Shown: positions 56,932-64,000 of the stretch, piece by piece
Layout of the letters: each line of letters starts with the position of its first letter
Position numbering within the stretch: the stretch's first letter is position 1
Position numbers and translations under genes: made by a program
The notes under the pieces: generated by a model
What the model saw: only the letters and a program-made list of their open reading frames with translations
Databases searched by the model: none
What the model was told of the DNA's origin: nothing
From: Maribacter sp.
GTDB lineage: Bacteria; Bacteroidota; Bacteroidia; Flavobacteriales; Flavobacteriaceae
Direction: 5' to 3'
Assembly: GCA_020629415.1 (NCBI GenBank)
Contig: JAHDDL010000001.1
Location: forward strand, 189,942 to 253,941
Length of the DNA stretch: 64,000 bases

Positions 56932-57566
56932 TGGGTAAAAAGAAAAAGTTCTATGTTGTTTGGAAGGGTAAAAAGCCGGGTATTTATGAAACATGGAAAG
57001 AATGTAAAAAATCCATCGACGGCCATGCCGGTGCCGAATACAAATCATTTGAATCTTTTGAGGTAGCCAAAAAGGCATATAACGGTACTTACGCAGATTT
57101 TAAGGGAAAGAAAAAAACAACATCTACTTTATCCAAAGAAGAACTTTTAAAAATAGGCCTGCCAAATTATCATTCTATTTCTGTTGATGCTGCTTCTAGC
57201 GGTAACCCCGGCGTTATGGAATATCAGGGTGTAGACACCAAAACACGTAAAAAACTATTTAAACAGGGTCCTTTTCCGCAGGGCACCAATAACATTGGGG
57301 AGTTTTTAGCCTTGGTGCACGGATTGGCATTTTTAAAAGAACGAAATAGCGATCGTATTATCTACACAGATTCCAGAACCGCAATGAGCTGGGTGCGAAA
57401 AAAGAAATGTAACACCAAGCTAACGGCATCTACTAAAAATAAAAACCTTTTTGAACTTATAACAAGGGCTGAAGATTGGCTTAAGAAGAACACCTATACT
57501 ACCGTTATTGTAAAATGGGAGACGAAAGCCTGGGGAGAAATTCCTGCCGATTTTGGTAGGAAATAA
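56931..57566 (+). CDS. Ribonuclease H with viroplasmin-like N-terminal domain
   Basis: A 211-residue RNase HI-like protein. N-terminal hybrid-binding (caulimovirus viroplasmin) domain: KFYVVWKGKKPGIYETWKECKKSI (about 5-28). C-terminal RNase H fold with the acidic residues in SVDAASSGNPGVM (Asp), NNIGEFLALVHGLAFL (Glu) and IYTDSRTAMSWV (Asp); a further Asp is near the end (IPADFGRK). Degrades RNA in RNA-DNA hybrids. ATG overlaps the purN stop by one base. Confidence 0.92.
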   Translation: MGKKKKFYVVWKGKKPGIYETWKECKKSIDGHAGAEYKSFESFEVAKKAYNGTYADFKGKKKTTSTLSKEELLKIGLPNYHSISVDAASSGNPGVMEYQGVDTKTRKKLFKQGPFPQGTNNIGEFLALVHGLAFLKERNSDRIIYTDSRTAMSWVRKKKCNTKLTASTKNKNLFELITRAEDWLKKNTYTTVIVKWETKAWGEIPADFGRK

Positions 57567-57650
57567 TTGGCATTTTATATCAACAATTCGTCTTTGATAA
57601 CTATTACAATTTGTATTCGATAAACCGTTTTAATTAGCTTTTCAAAATCG

Positions 57651-57658
57651 TATATTTG
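57651..57658 (+). promoter_or_regulatory. -7 box of the PfkB kinase gene
   Basis: TATATTTG, a full TAnnTTTG match, 22 bases upstream of the ATG. No clear -33. Confidence 0.5.
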
Positions 57659-57680
57659 CAGCTTAAATTTTTTCACATTT

Positions 57681-58607
57681 ATGGGCAAGCTTTTAATAGT
57701 AGGTACTGTCGCTTTTGATGCAATAGAAACTCCTTTTGGTAAAACGGATAAAATATTGGGCGGCGCAGCTACCTATATTGGCTTAGCGGCATCTCAATTT
57801 GATGTTGATTCAGCTATCATTTCTATTGTAGGTGATGACATGCCTAAAGAATATTTAGACCTTTTAACCGATCGCGGTATTGACATTTCTGCATTGGAAA
57901 TTGTTGAGGGCGGTAAAACCTTTTATTGGAAAGGAAAATACCACAACGACTTAAATACCAGAGACACCTTGGTAACGGAGTTAAATACTTTAGAGGACTT
58001 CAACCCTGTTGTACCGGAAAGTTATAATGATGCAGATGTGGTTATGCTTGGGAACCTTCACCCAATTGTTCAAATGGGCGTTATCAACCAGATGAAAAAG
58101 CGACCAAAACTAATAGTATTGGATACCATGAATTTTTGGATGGACAATGCTTTAGATGATTTAATGAACGTTATTAAACATATAGATGTAATAACCATTA
58201 ATGATGAAGAGGCCAGACAATTAACCGGTGAATATTCCTTGGTTAAGGCTGCGCAAAAGATTTTTACCATGGGACCTAAGTATGTAGTGATCAAAAAAGG
58301 AGAGCATGGCGCACTTTTGTTCAATGAAGACCAGATCTTTTTTGCACCGGCGTTACCTTTAGAAGAAGTATTTGATCCTACTGGTGCCGGAGATACCTTT
58401 GCCGGAGGTTTTTCAGGCTATTTGGCAGCAAGCGGTGATAGCTCTTTTGAGAATATGAAAAAGGCAATTATACACGGTTCTAATCTGGCATCCTTTAGTG
58501 TAGAGAAATTTGGAGCGGAAAGAATGTTGCAGTTAGACCGAAAAGAAATTAGAGAAAGACTGCATCAGTTCAAAAAATTGACCCAGTTTGACATAGAATT
58601 ACAATAA
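57681..58607 (+). CDS. PfkB-family sugar or nucleoside kinase
   Basis: A 308-residue ribokinase-like kinase: GTVAFDAIETPFGKTDKILGGAATYIGLAAS at the N-terminus and the PfkB motif FDPTGAGDTFAGGFSGYL (Asp as catalytic base). It is shorter than and clearly distinct from the fructokinase at 23185. The substrate is not determinable; ribose, adenosine and other sugars or nucleosides are possible. A terminator follows and purF-type gene starts soon after. Confidence 0.85.
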   Translation: MGKLLIVGTVAFDAIETPFGKTDKILGGAATYIGLAASQFDVDSAIISIVGDDMPKEYLDLLTDRGIDISALEIVEGGKTFYWKGKYHNDLNTRDTLVTELNTLEDFNPVVPESYNDADVVMLGNLHPIVQMGVINQMKKRPKLIVLDTMNFWMDNALDDLMNVIKHIDVITINDEEARQLTGEYSLVKAAQKIFTMGPKYVVIKKGEHGALLFNEDQIFFAPALPLEEVFDPTGAGDTFAGGFSGYLAASGDSSFENMKKAIIHGSNLASFSVEKFGAERMLQLDRKEIRERLHQFKKLTQFDIELQ

Positions 58608-58615
58608 TCCCCTAG

Positions 58616-58640
58616 CCCCAAAATATTTTGGGGTTTTTTT
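58616..58640 (+). terminator. Terminator between PfkB kinase and purF
   Basis: Perfect palindrome CCCCAAAATATTTTGGGG (58616-58633) followed by seven T, ending 13 bases before the purF ATG. Confidence 0.85.
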
Positions 58641-58653
58641 AATACCAAAAACA

Positions 58654-60552
58654 ATGAGTGACGCAATTAAGCATGAGTGTGGTATTTCTGTAATACGGTT
58701 ATTAAAACCTTTAGAGTATTACAAGGAAAAGTATGGAACAGCATTTTATGGTGTAAATAAAATGTACTTAATGATGGAAAAACAACATAACCGTGGTCAA
58801 GACGGTGCAGGTTTTGCCAGCATTAAATTAGATGTAAAAGCAGGGGAACGCTACATGAGCCGTGTTCGTTCTTGTCAGCAACAGCCTATACAGGACATTT
58901 TTGCACAAATTAATGATCGTATCAATACCGAGATGAAAGAGCATCCGGAGTATGAGCATGATGTTGCCTTGCAAAAAAAGAACATACCTTATATAGGTGA
59001 ACTCCTTTTAGGCCATGTGCGTTATGGTACTTTTGGCAAAAATAGCATTGAGAGCGTTCATCCTTTTTTAAGACAGAACAACTGGATGCACCGTAACTTA
59101 ATTGTTGCCGGTAATTTTAATATGACCAATGTTCATGAGCTTTTTGACAACCTGGTTCAACTTGGCCAGCATCCTAAAGAAATGGCAGATACCGTTACGG
59201 TAATGGAGAAAATAGGTCATTTCCTTGATGATGCCGTTGCTAAACTATATAAGCAGATAAAAAAAGAAGGATATACCAAACAACAAGCTTCGCCCATTAT
59301 TGCAGAACGTTTAAAGGTCTACAAGATATTAAAAAGGGCCGCCAAGAATTTTGATGGTGGTTATGCCATGGCAGGTTTGTTAGGCCATGGTGATGCTTTT
59401 GTCTTGCGGGATCCTAGTGGTATTAGACCCGCTTATTATTACAGGGATGATGAAGTTGTTGTAGTGGCCTCAGAAAGACCTGCTATACAAACGGTATTCA
59501 ACGTACCTTATGATGAGGTAAAAGAACTTGACCCTGGTGCCGCCATTATCATTAAAAAGAACGGTACCAGTGCCATTCACCAAATTCAGGAACCTAAAGA
59601 ACGCAAAGCATGTTCTTTTGAACGTATTTACTTTTCTAGAGGTAGTGATAAGGAGATTTACCAAGAACGTAAAGCTTTAGGTAAATTGGTATTTCCACAG
59701 ATATTGGAATCTATAAATGAGGATATCAAGAACACTGTATTCTCTTATATACCAAATACTGCAGAAACTTCTTTTTACGGTATGGTAAAAGAGGCCCAAA
59801 ACTATTTGAACCAGAAAAAAGAAGAACAAATACTTGCATTAGGTCCTGCAATTACCGGCGAGCAACTTCATGAAATACTAGAGGTTCGTCCAAGAATTGA
59901 AAAAGTAGCCATTAAAGATGCCAAGCTAAGAACCTTTATTACGCAAGATAGTAGTAGGGATGATCTAGTTGCCCATGTATATGACATTTCTTATGGTTCT
60001 GTAAAAAAAGGTGATAACCTAGTTATTATAGATGATAGCATAGTTCGTGGTACAACACTTAAAAAGAGTATACTAAGAATATTGGATAGGCTATCACCTA
60101 AGAAGATAATCGTGGTATCATCGGCACCACAAATTAGATACCCGGATTGTTATGGTATAGACATGGCAAAATTAGAGGACTTTATAGCTTTTAAAGCAGC
60201 ATTGGCTTTGCATGAAGACAATAACTCCATGCATATTGTGGAAGAAATCTATCAAAAATGTTTGACCCAAGTCAATAGCCATGATAATGACGTCATTAAC
60301 TACGTGAAAGAATTCTATGCTCCTTTTAGCGCCAAGGAAATTTCTAAGAAAACAGGAGAACTATTAAGTCCTGAAGGGATAAACGCAGAAGTTTCTATTA
60401 TTTACCAAACTATTGAAAACTTACATGAAGCCTGTCCTAAAAATTTGGGAGATTGGTATTTTACCGGTAATTACCCTACCCCAGGTGGAAATAGAGTGGT
60501 CAACAGAGCATTTATCAATTTCTATGAAGGCAACAATGAACGCGCATATTAA
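58654..60552 (+). CDS. purF: Amidophosphoribosyltransferase (PurF-type, long form)
   Basis: A 632-residue protein. N-terminal class II glutamine amidotransferase domain, whose catalytic Cys is residue 9 after the short leader MSDAIKHE, suggesting propeptide removal before CGIS as in the Bacillus enzyme. The phosphoribosyltransferase domain has the PRPP motif LVIIDDSIVRGTTL (456-469). Typical PurF is about 470-510 residues; extra length lies in insertions around 90-115 and 190-230 of the N-terminal domain and a C-terminal extension. It makes phosphoribosylamine, the first step of purine synthesis. A duplicate, shorter purF elsewhere in the genome is possible. Confidence 0.88.
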   Translation: MSDAIKHECGISVIRLLKPLEYYKEKYGTAFYGVNKMYLMMEKQHNRGQDGAGFASIKLDVKAGERYMSRVRSCQQQPIQDIFAQINDRINTEMKEHPEYEHDVALQKKNIPYIGELLLGHVRYGTFGKNSIESVHPFLRQNNWMHRNLIVAGNFNMTNVHELFDNLVQLGQHPKEMADTVTVMEKIGHFLDDAVAKLYKQIKKEGYTKQQASPIIAERLKVYKILKRAAKNFDGGYAMAGLLGHGDAFVLRDPSGIRPAYYYRDDEVVVVASERPAIQTVFNVPYDEVKELDPGAAIIIKKNGTSAIHQIQEPKERKACSFERIYFSRGSDKEIYQERKALGKLVFPQILESINEDIKNTVFSYIPNTAETSFYGMVKEAQNYLNQKKEEQILALGPAITGEQLHEILEVRPRIEKVAIKDAKLRTFITQDSSRDDLVAHVYDISYGSVKKGDNLVIIDDSIVRGTTLKKSILRILDRLSPKKIIVVSSAPQIRYPDCYGIDMAKLEDFIAFKAALALHEDNNSMHIVEEIYQKCLTQVNSHDNDVINYVKEFYAPFSAKEISKKTGELLSPEGINAEVSIIYQTIENLHEACPKNLGDWYFTGNYPTPGGNRVVNRAFINFYEGNNERAY

Positions 60553-60560
60553 ATAATATT

Positions 60561-60595
60561 TCGATGAAATACATTCAATTCATGTATTTCATCGA
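60561..60595. repeat. Perfect 14-bp stem hairpin after purF
   Basis: TCGATGAAATACAT (60561-60574) pairs fully with ATGTATTTCATCGA (60582-60595) over a 7-nt loop, beginning 9 bases after the purF stop. No T-run follows, so it is either an unusual terminator or an RNA 3'-end stabiliser. It precedes the small-RNA-like array. Confidence 0.7.
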
Positions 60596-60658
60596 TGATA
60601 ATGGTATTTTATCGACTGGATGGTCGAATTGGCTTAACCCTCTTTACTTTTAAAGCTA

Positions 60659-60730
60659 CCATAGCATAAGTAGGTTAAGTTCATGGTAAGATTTGGGGCA
60701 AAAAAGGTGGAGTTTTCTCCGCCTTTTTTA
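60659..60730 (+). ncRNA. Small-RNA-like unit 1
   Basis: Core 60659-60698, terminator stem GGTGGAG (60706-60712) / CTCCGCC (60717-60723), then six T. A -7-like TACTTTTA is at 60645-60652, six bases upstream. The core ends can pair (TACCAT with ATGGTA). Confidence 0.75.
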
Positions 60731-60855
60731 TTTTGGGACATTTAGGAGACCACCGTATTGTAATCCAATTCTTCACATTAGCCTCTTTAACGTTATTAAA
60801 AGACGTTCAGCCAATACCTTTTATATTTCTTAACAAGCCTATTACATTTACGAAA

Positions 60856-60925
60856 CCATAGCATAAGTAGGTTAAGTTCATGGTAAGATTTGGGGAAAAA
60901 GGCGGAGCTATGCTCCGTCTTTTTA
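60856..60925 (+). ncRNA. Small-RNA-like unit 2
   Basis: Core 60856-60895, terminator stem GGCGGAGC (60901-60908) / GCTCCGTC (60912-60919), then five T. A -7-like TACATTTA is at 60843-60850, five bases upstream, with a T-rich CCTTTT about 20 nt before it. Confidence 0.75.
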
Positions 60926-61058
60926 TTTTATGCCAATTGCTATCTCAACCAAAATGCTTAAAACACCCATAATTATTAAATCTAGTAGTACAACCTAAGT
61001 TTGTGACATACAACGATCAGCTTTTTATAAAACAATGAACGCATATATATTTACAGGA

Positions 61059-61127
61059 CCATAGCATAAGTAGGTTAAGTTCATGGTAAGATTTGGGGAA
61101 AAGACGGAGCTATGCTTCGTCTTTTTA
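61059..61127 (+). ncRNA. Small-RNA-like unit 3
   Basis: Core 61059-61098, terminator stem GACGGAGC (61103-61110) / GCTTCGTC (61114-61121), then five T. A -7-like TATATTTA is at 61046-61053, five bases upstream, and CTTTTT 19 nt before that. Confidence 0.75.
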
Positions 61128-61261
61128 TTTTACACCAACTTCTATTGCATCCTCAACACTAAAAAACATCCTCAATATTTTATTCCAGTAATACAACCTA
61201 AGTTTGTGAAGTACAACGATTAGCTTTTAATAAAACAATGAACACATATATATTTACAGGA

Positions 61262-61330
61262 CCATAGCATAAGTAGGTTAAGTTCATGGTAAGATTTGGG
61301 GAAAAGACGGAGCTATGCTTCGTCTTTTTA
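61262..61330 (+). ncRNA. Small-RNA-like unit 4
   Basis: Core 61262-61301, terminator stem GACGGAGC (61306-61313) / GCTTCGTC (61317-61324), then five T. A -7-like TATATTTA is at 61249-61256. Unit 4 and its upstream spacer are nearly the same as unit 3, so this is the latest duplication. Confidence 0.75.
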
Positions 61331-61468
61331 TTTTATACCAATTGGCTTATAAAACAGCTAGTTACCCCTTATAGCCCACCCCTGTAAAAACATCAGCACA
61401 TAAATAAAAGTTGATTTTTTTCATAAAAATCCTTTTTTTATTTACTCAATACCAGTAATTTAGTCTCG

Positions 61469-61539
61469 CCATAGCATAAGTAGGTTAAGTTTATGGTAAG
61501 ATTTGGGACGAAAAGGGTGGAGACTTCTCCGCCCTTTTC
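61469..61539 (+). ncRNA. Small-RNA-like unit 5 (divergent copy)
   Basis: Core 61469-61507 or 61508, with two changes; one (C to T) restores an A-T pair in the core-end stem (CCATA with TATGG). Terminator stem GGGTGGAG (61515-61522) / CTCCGCCC (61527-61534), then four T. The -7-like TAATTTAG is at 61456-61463. Confidence 0.72.
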
Positions 61540-61551
61540 TATTTTAAAAAC

Positions 61552-61586
61552 AAAAAAACCACCCATGAAAATTTCATAAGTGGTTT
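61552..61586 (-). terminator. Terminator of sodA
   Basis: On the minus strand AAACCAC (61580-61586 complement) pairs with GTGGTTT (61556-61562 complement), with an inner ATGAAA/TTTCAT pairing and a final T-run of seven. Confidence 0.8.
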
Positions 61587-61618
61587 CCTACAAGATAGTT
61601 AGGAATTACTATACTATC

Positions 61619-62227
61619 TTATTTGTTACTAGCGTATCTTTTAGATACTTCGTCCCAGTTAATGATATTGAAAAAAGCTTCAATATATTCTGGTCTCTTA
61701 TTTTGGTAATTTAAGTAATATGCATGCTCCCAAACATCTAATCCTAAGATAGGTTGTCCTCCACATTCAACACCTGGCATTAAAGGATTGTCTTGATTAG
61801 GAGTAGAACAAACTTCTACTTTACCCCCTTCATGAACACATAACCATGCCCATCCAGAACCAAATCTAGTACCTGCCGCTGCAGTGAATTTATTTTTGAA
61901 TTCTTCAAAAGAACCAAAAGCACTATCAATTGCAGTTGCTAATTCCCCACTTGGCTTTCCGCCACCGTTTGGTGATAAAATTGTCCAGAATAATGAGTGG
62001 TTATAAAATCCACCGCCATTATTTCTAACAGCACCGTTACTCATATCCAAACCAGTTAAAATATCTTCTATAGATTTACCATCCAAGTCTGTACCTTCAA
62101 TAGCGGCATTTAACTTACTTGTATATCCGTTGTGATGTTTTGTATGATGTATTTCCATAGTCCTAGCATCAATATGAGGCTCAAGAGCATCATAAGCGTA
62201 AGGCAATTTTGGTAGTTCAAAAGCCAT
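61619..62227 (-). CDS. sodA: Superoxide dismutase, Fe/Mn type
   Basis: A 202-residue cytosolic SOD. Metal ligands are His in the HHTKHHNGY helix (about 27), His in NHSLFW, and Asp and His in [19 protein letters not shown]. Bacteroidetes enzymes of this family can use Fe or Mn, so the metal is not settled. Detoxifies superoxide; functionally compatible with the aerotolerance operon at 29-38 kb. Confidence 0.96.
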   Translation of the reverse strand: MAFELPKLPYAYDALEPHIDARTMEIHHTKHHNGYTSKLNAAIEGTDLDGKSIEDILTGLDMSNGAVRNNGGGFYNHSLFWTILSPNGGGKPSGELATAIDSAFGSFEEFKNKFTAAAGTRFGSGWAWLCVHEGGKVEVCSTPNQDNPLMPGVECGGQPILGLDVWEHAYYLNYQNKRPEYIEAFFNIINWDEVSKRYASNK

Positions 62228-62263
62228 AATTTATGTGTTTTTAGATTAATATTAATAGTATTT

Positions 62264-62271
62264 CAAAGTTA
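62264..62271 (-). promoter_or_regulatory. -7 box of sodA
   Basis: On the minus strand TAACTTTG, a full TAnnTTTG match, 36 bases upstream of the sodA ATG. Confidence 0.55.
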
Positions 62272-62346
62272 CGGATTTTAACATTTATATTCACGTAATA
62301 ATTTGTTAAGAACTGTACAGGATTCCTTAATTTGCGGTAAAAATCT

Positions 62347-64000
62347 GTGTCAAGTAATTCTTTTACCATATACAATGCTTCTGCGGGATCCGGCAAAACC
62401 TATGCCCTTGCCAAGGTATACTTGAAAATTATACTGGCTTCTCCTCAAAATTTCAGAAAGATATTGGCCATTACATTTACCAATAAAGCGGTAAATGAAA
62501 TGAAGCACAGAATATTGAACAGTTTGTTCGAATTTGCCAACACTACGTCTGTTGAAAATGCAAATCCATTATTCAACGACATATTAAATGAAACCGATTA
62601 TACCTTTGAAGAACTTCCTGCCCTAAGTAAACTGCGATTAAAGCAAATTTTGCATAACTACGCTTTTTTTGACATTTCTACCATTGATAAGTTTACCCAT
62701 AGGCTTATTAGAACCTTTGCGAAAGATTTAAAGATTCCTCAGAATTTTGAAGTGGTACTAGATGTGGACCTACTATTACAAGAAGCGGTTGAGCGCATAA
62801 TCAGTAAAGCAGGCGAAGATCCTGAATTTACCAAAGTACTGCTAGATTTTGCCCTTGAAAAAATTGAAGATGACCGTAGTTGGGATATTGGATTTGATCT
62901 TTTAAAAATAGGAAAGCTCATATTCGACGAAAACAACGCAGAACATTTAAAACAATTAAAAGATGTTGAATTAAGCGACTTCTTAAAATTACAAAGCCAT
63001 CTAAAAAAACAAAACAAAAATCTGGAGAAGCGTATTGTTGAACTTGCCAGCGCTTCTATAGCTACTATCACTGCATCTGGATTAGACTTTAAAGATTTCC
63101 CCAGGGAAACATTGCCTAACCACTTTAAAAAGATAATTGCCGGCAACTTTACGCCTACCCAACTTTACAATAATAAACTAGGGGATAATTTAACTGATGG
63201 AAAAATAGTAAAAGCAACGGTTAAAAATGTACCAGATGATTTAGCTCCACAATTACTTCATAACTATCAAGGCATAAAAGAGCTTATTTACAAAAGGGGG
63301 TTATATTCAAACATCAATAGAAACATTGTTCCTTTTGCACTTTTAAATGCTATTCAAAAAGAGCTGAAAATCATTCAAGAAGAAAAAGACCAATTGTCTA
63401 TTTCAGAATTTAATACACTTATTGCCAAAGAGGTCAAAGATCAACCAGCTCCGTTCATTTACGAAAGACTCGGCGAAAAATACCGTCATTATTTTATTGA
63501 TGAATTTCAAGATACTTCGCAAATGCAATGGGAAAATCTTATTCCGTTGATCGGCAATGCCATGGAGGGCGAAGATGAACTTGGTAGTACCGGATCTTTA
63601 TTTTTGGTTGGCGACCCCAAACAAGCCATTTACAGATGGCGTGGCGGCAAAGCAGAACAATTTCTAGAATTGGCAACACACCAAAGCCATCCGTTTACAG
63701 TACAATCCGATCTTGTTACCTTACCCAAAAACTATAGAAGCTACTCAGAAGTCATTAACTTCAACAATAACTTCTTTCAAAGTATTAGTCCGTTTTTAGA
63801 AAACGACATTTACCAAGAATTCTTTAAAATTGGCAACACACAAGAAACCAACCAAAAAGAAGGTGGCTATGTACAAATCTCATTATTGGAAGAAGATACT
63901 GATGAAGAGTACGCAGCAAGTACGTTGGCAACAATTCAACAATGCCTGGAAAATGGGTATACCTATAGTGACATCTGTATTATCATAAGAAAGAAAAAGC
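62347..64000 (+). CDS. UvrD/RecB-type helicase (exodeoxyribonuclease V beta-like), N-terminal part
   Basis: Partial gene running off the window (551 codons visible). The frame opens after an in-frame stop at 62338-62340, and the first usable start is GTG at 62347. Walker A is NASAGSGKTYALAK (about 10-23), motif Ia ITFTNKAVNEMKHRI, motif II FIDEFQDTSQMQW and motif III LVGDPKQAIYRWRGG. This is superfamily 1 of the RecB/AddA type, with a large insertion between motifs Ia and II. Likely acts in double-strand-break end processing; the nuclease domain would be beyond the window. A partner (AddB/PD-(D/E)XK) gene may follow. Confidence 0.92.
   Translation, partial: MSSNSFTIYNASAGSGKTYALAKVYLKIILASPQNFRKILAITFTNKAVNEMKHRILNSLFEFANTTSVENANPLFNDILNETDYTFEELPALSKLRLKQILHNYAFFDISTIDKFTHRLIRTFAKDLKIPQNFEVVLDVDLLLQEAVERIISKAGEDPEFTKVLLDFALEKIEDDRSWDIGFDLLKIGKLIFDENNAEHLKQLKDVELSDFLKLQSHLKKQNKNLEKRIVELASASIATITASGLDFKDFPRETLPNHFKKIIAGNFTPTQLYNNKLGDNLTDGKIVKATVKNVPDDLAPQLLHNYQGIKELIYKRGLYSNINRNIVPFALLNAIQKELKIIQEEKDQLSISEFNTLIAKEVKDQPAPFIYERLGEKYRHYFIDEFQDTSQMQWENLIPLIGNAMEGEDELGSTGSLFLVGDPKQAIYRWRGGKAEQFLELATHQSHPFTVQSDLVTLPKNYRSYSEVINFNNNFFQSISPFLENDIYQEFFKIGNTQETNQKEGGYVQISLLEEDTDEEYAASTLATIQQCLENGYTYSDICIIIRKKK

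Larger units (their letters stand above)
60640..61545 (+). repeat. Tandem array of five small-RNA-like units
   Basis: Five units in direct orientation start at 60659, 60856, 61059, 61262 and 61469 (spacing 197, 203, 203 and 207 bp). Each has a 40-nt core beginning CCATAGCATAAG and ending GTAAGATTTGGGG, followed by a terminator hairpin. The core is identical in units 1-4 and differs at two bases in unit 5. Spacers have no coding frame. Spacers between units 2-3 and 3-4 are themselves related, while the flanking ones differ. Confidence 0.9.

Noticed and set aside
60640..61545. CRISPR array
   Set aside because: Repeats are about 70 nt with internal terminators, spacing is about 200 bp and two spacers are related to each other. 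No cas genes are nearby.
60640..61545. tRNA or rRNA cluster
   Set aside because: Units have no cloverleaf, no acceptor end and no rRNA similarity that I can see.

Overview
The window looks like chromosomal core sequence of a marine Flavobacteriaceae bacterium, perhaps close to Maribacter or Zobellia. This rests on AT-rich sequence, TAnnTTTG-type -7 promoter boxes with few Shine-Dalgarno sites, Bacteroidetes hallmark proteins (IPExxxVDY protein, GbsR-type regulator, Bat aerotolerance operon, many small flavobacterial lipoproteins) and typical gene orders. No insertion sequence, prophage, CRISPR array, rRNA or tRNA was seen. The genus is inference.

Layout. 1-7 kb: thioredoxin tail, lactonase-like propeller lipoprotein, SulP transporter, PhyH dioxygenase with a divergent AraC regulator, DUF421 protein and an internally repeated lipoprotein. 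7-12 kb: glycerol/glycerol-3-phosphate block (gpsA facing glpK-glpD). 12-17 kb: CvpA, two tandem CAP-domain lipoproteins, 3-hydroxyanthranilate dioxygenase, DUF1304 protein and an antiquitin-like aldehyde dehydrogenase. 17-23 kb: OmpA-type lipoprotein plus a membrane HhH protein, acyl-ACP desaturase, and a phosphoesterase/zinc-ribbon/SPFH cluster. 23-29 kb: fructokinase-amylosucrase pair, AlbA_2 protein, SDR and aldo/keto reductase. 29-38 kb: complete moxR-DUF58-BatA/B/C/D/E operon. 38-41 kb: SulP transporter plus beta-carbonic anhydrase. 41-49 kb: pheS, then a GbsR-controlled tripartite RND efflux operon. 49-56 kb: CYTH protein, dinB, a LOV-like PAS protein, pyruvate kinase, IPExxxVDY protein, rnc, fabF, acpP. 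56-64 kb: purN, RNase H, PfkB kinase, a long PurF-type amidotransferase, a five-copy small-RNA-like array, sodA and the start of a UvrD/RecB-type helicase.

The standout feature is the region 60.64-61.54 kb. Five copies of a roughly 70-nt unit sit head to tail every 197-207 bp in a gene-free stretch. Each has a -7-like box 5-6 nt upstream of an almost invariant 40-nt core, and each core is followed by its own intrinsic terminator whose stem bases change in a compensatory way. This reads as a tandem family of independently transcribed small RNAs. Other points of interest are a 20-bp inverted-repeat operator shared by the GbsR gene and the efflux operon, a LOV-like PAS protein whose photoactive Cys position is Pro, a one-enzyme sucrose-to-glucan module with its fructokinase, and an unexplained inverted-repeat and direct-repeat region upstream of the OmpA gene.
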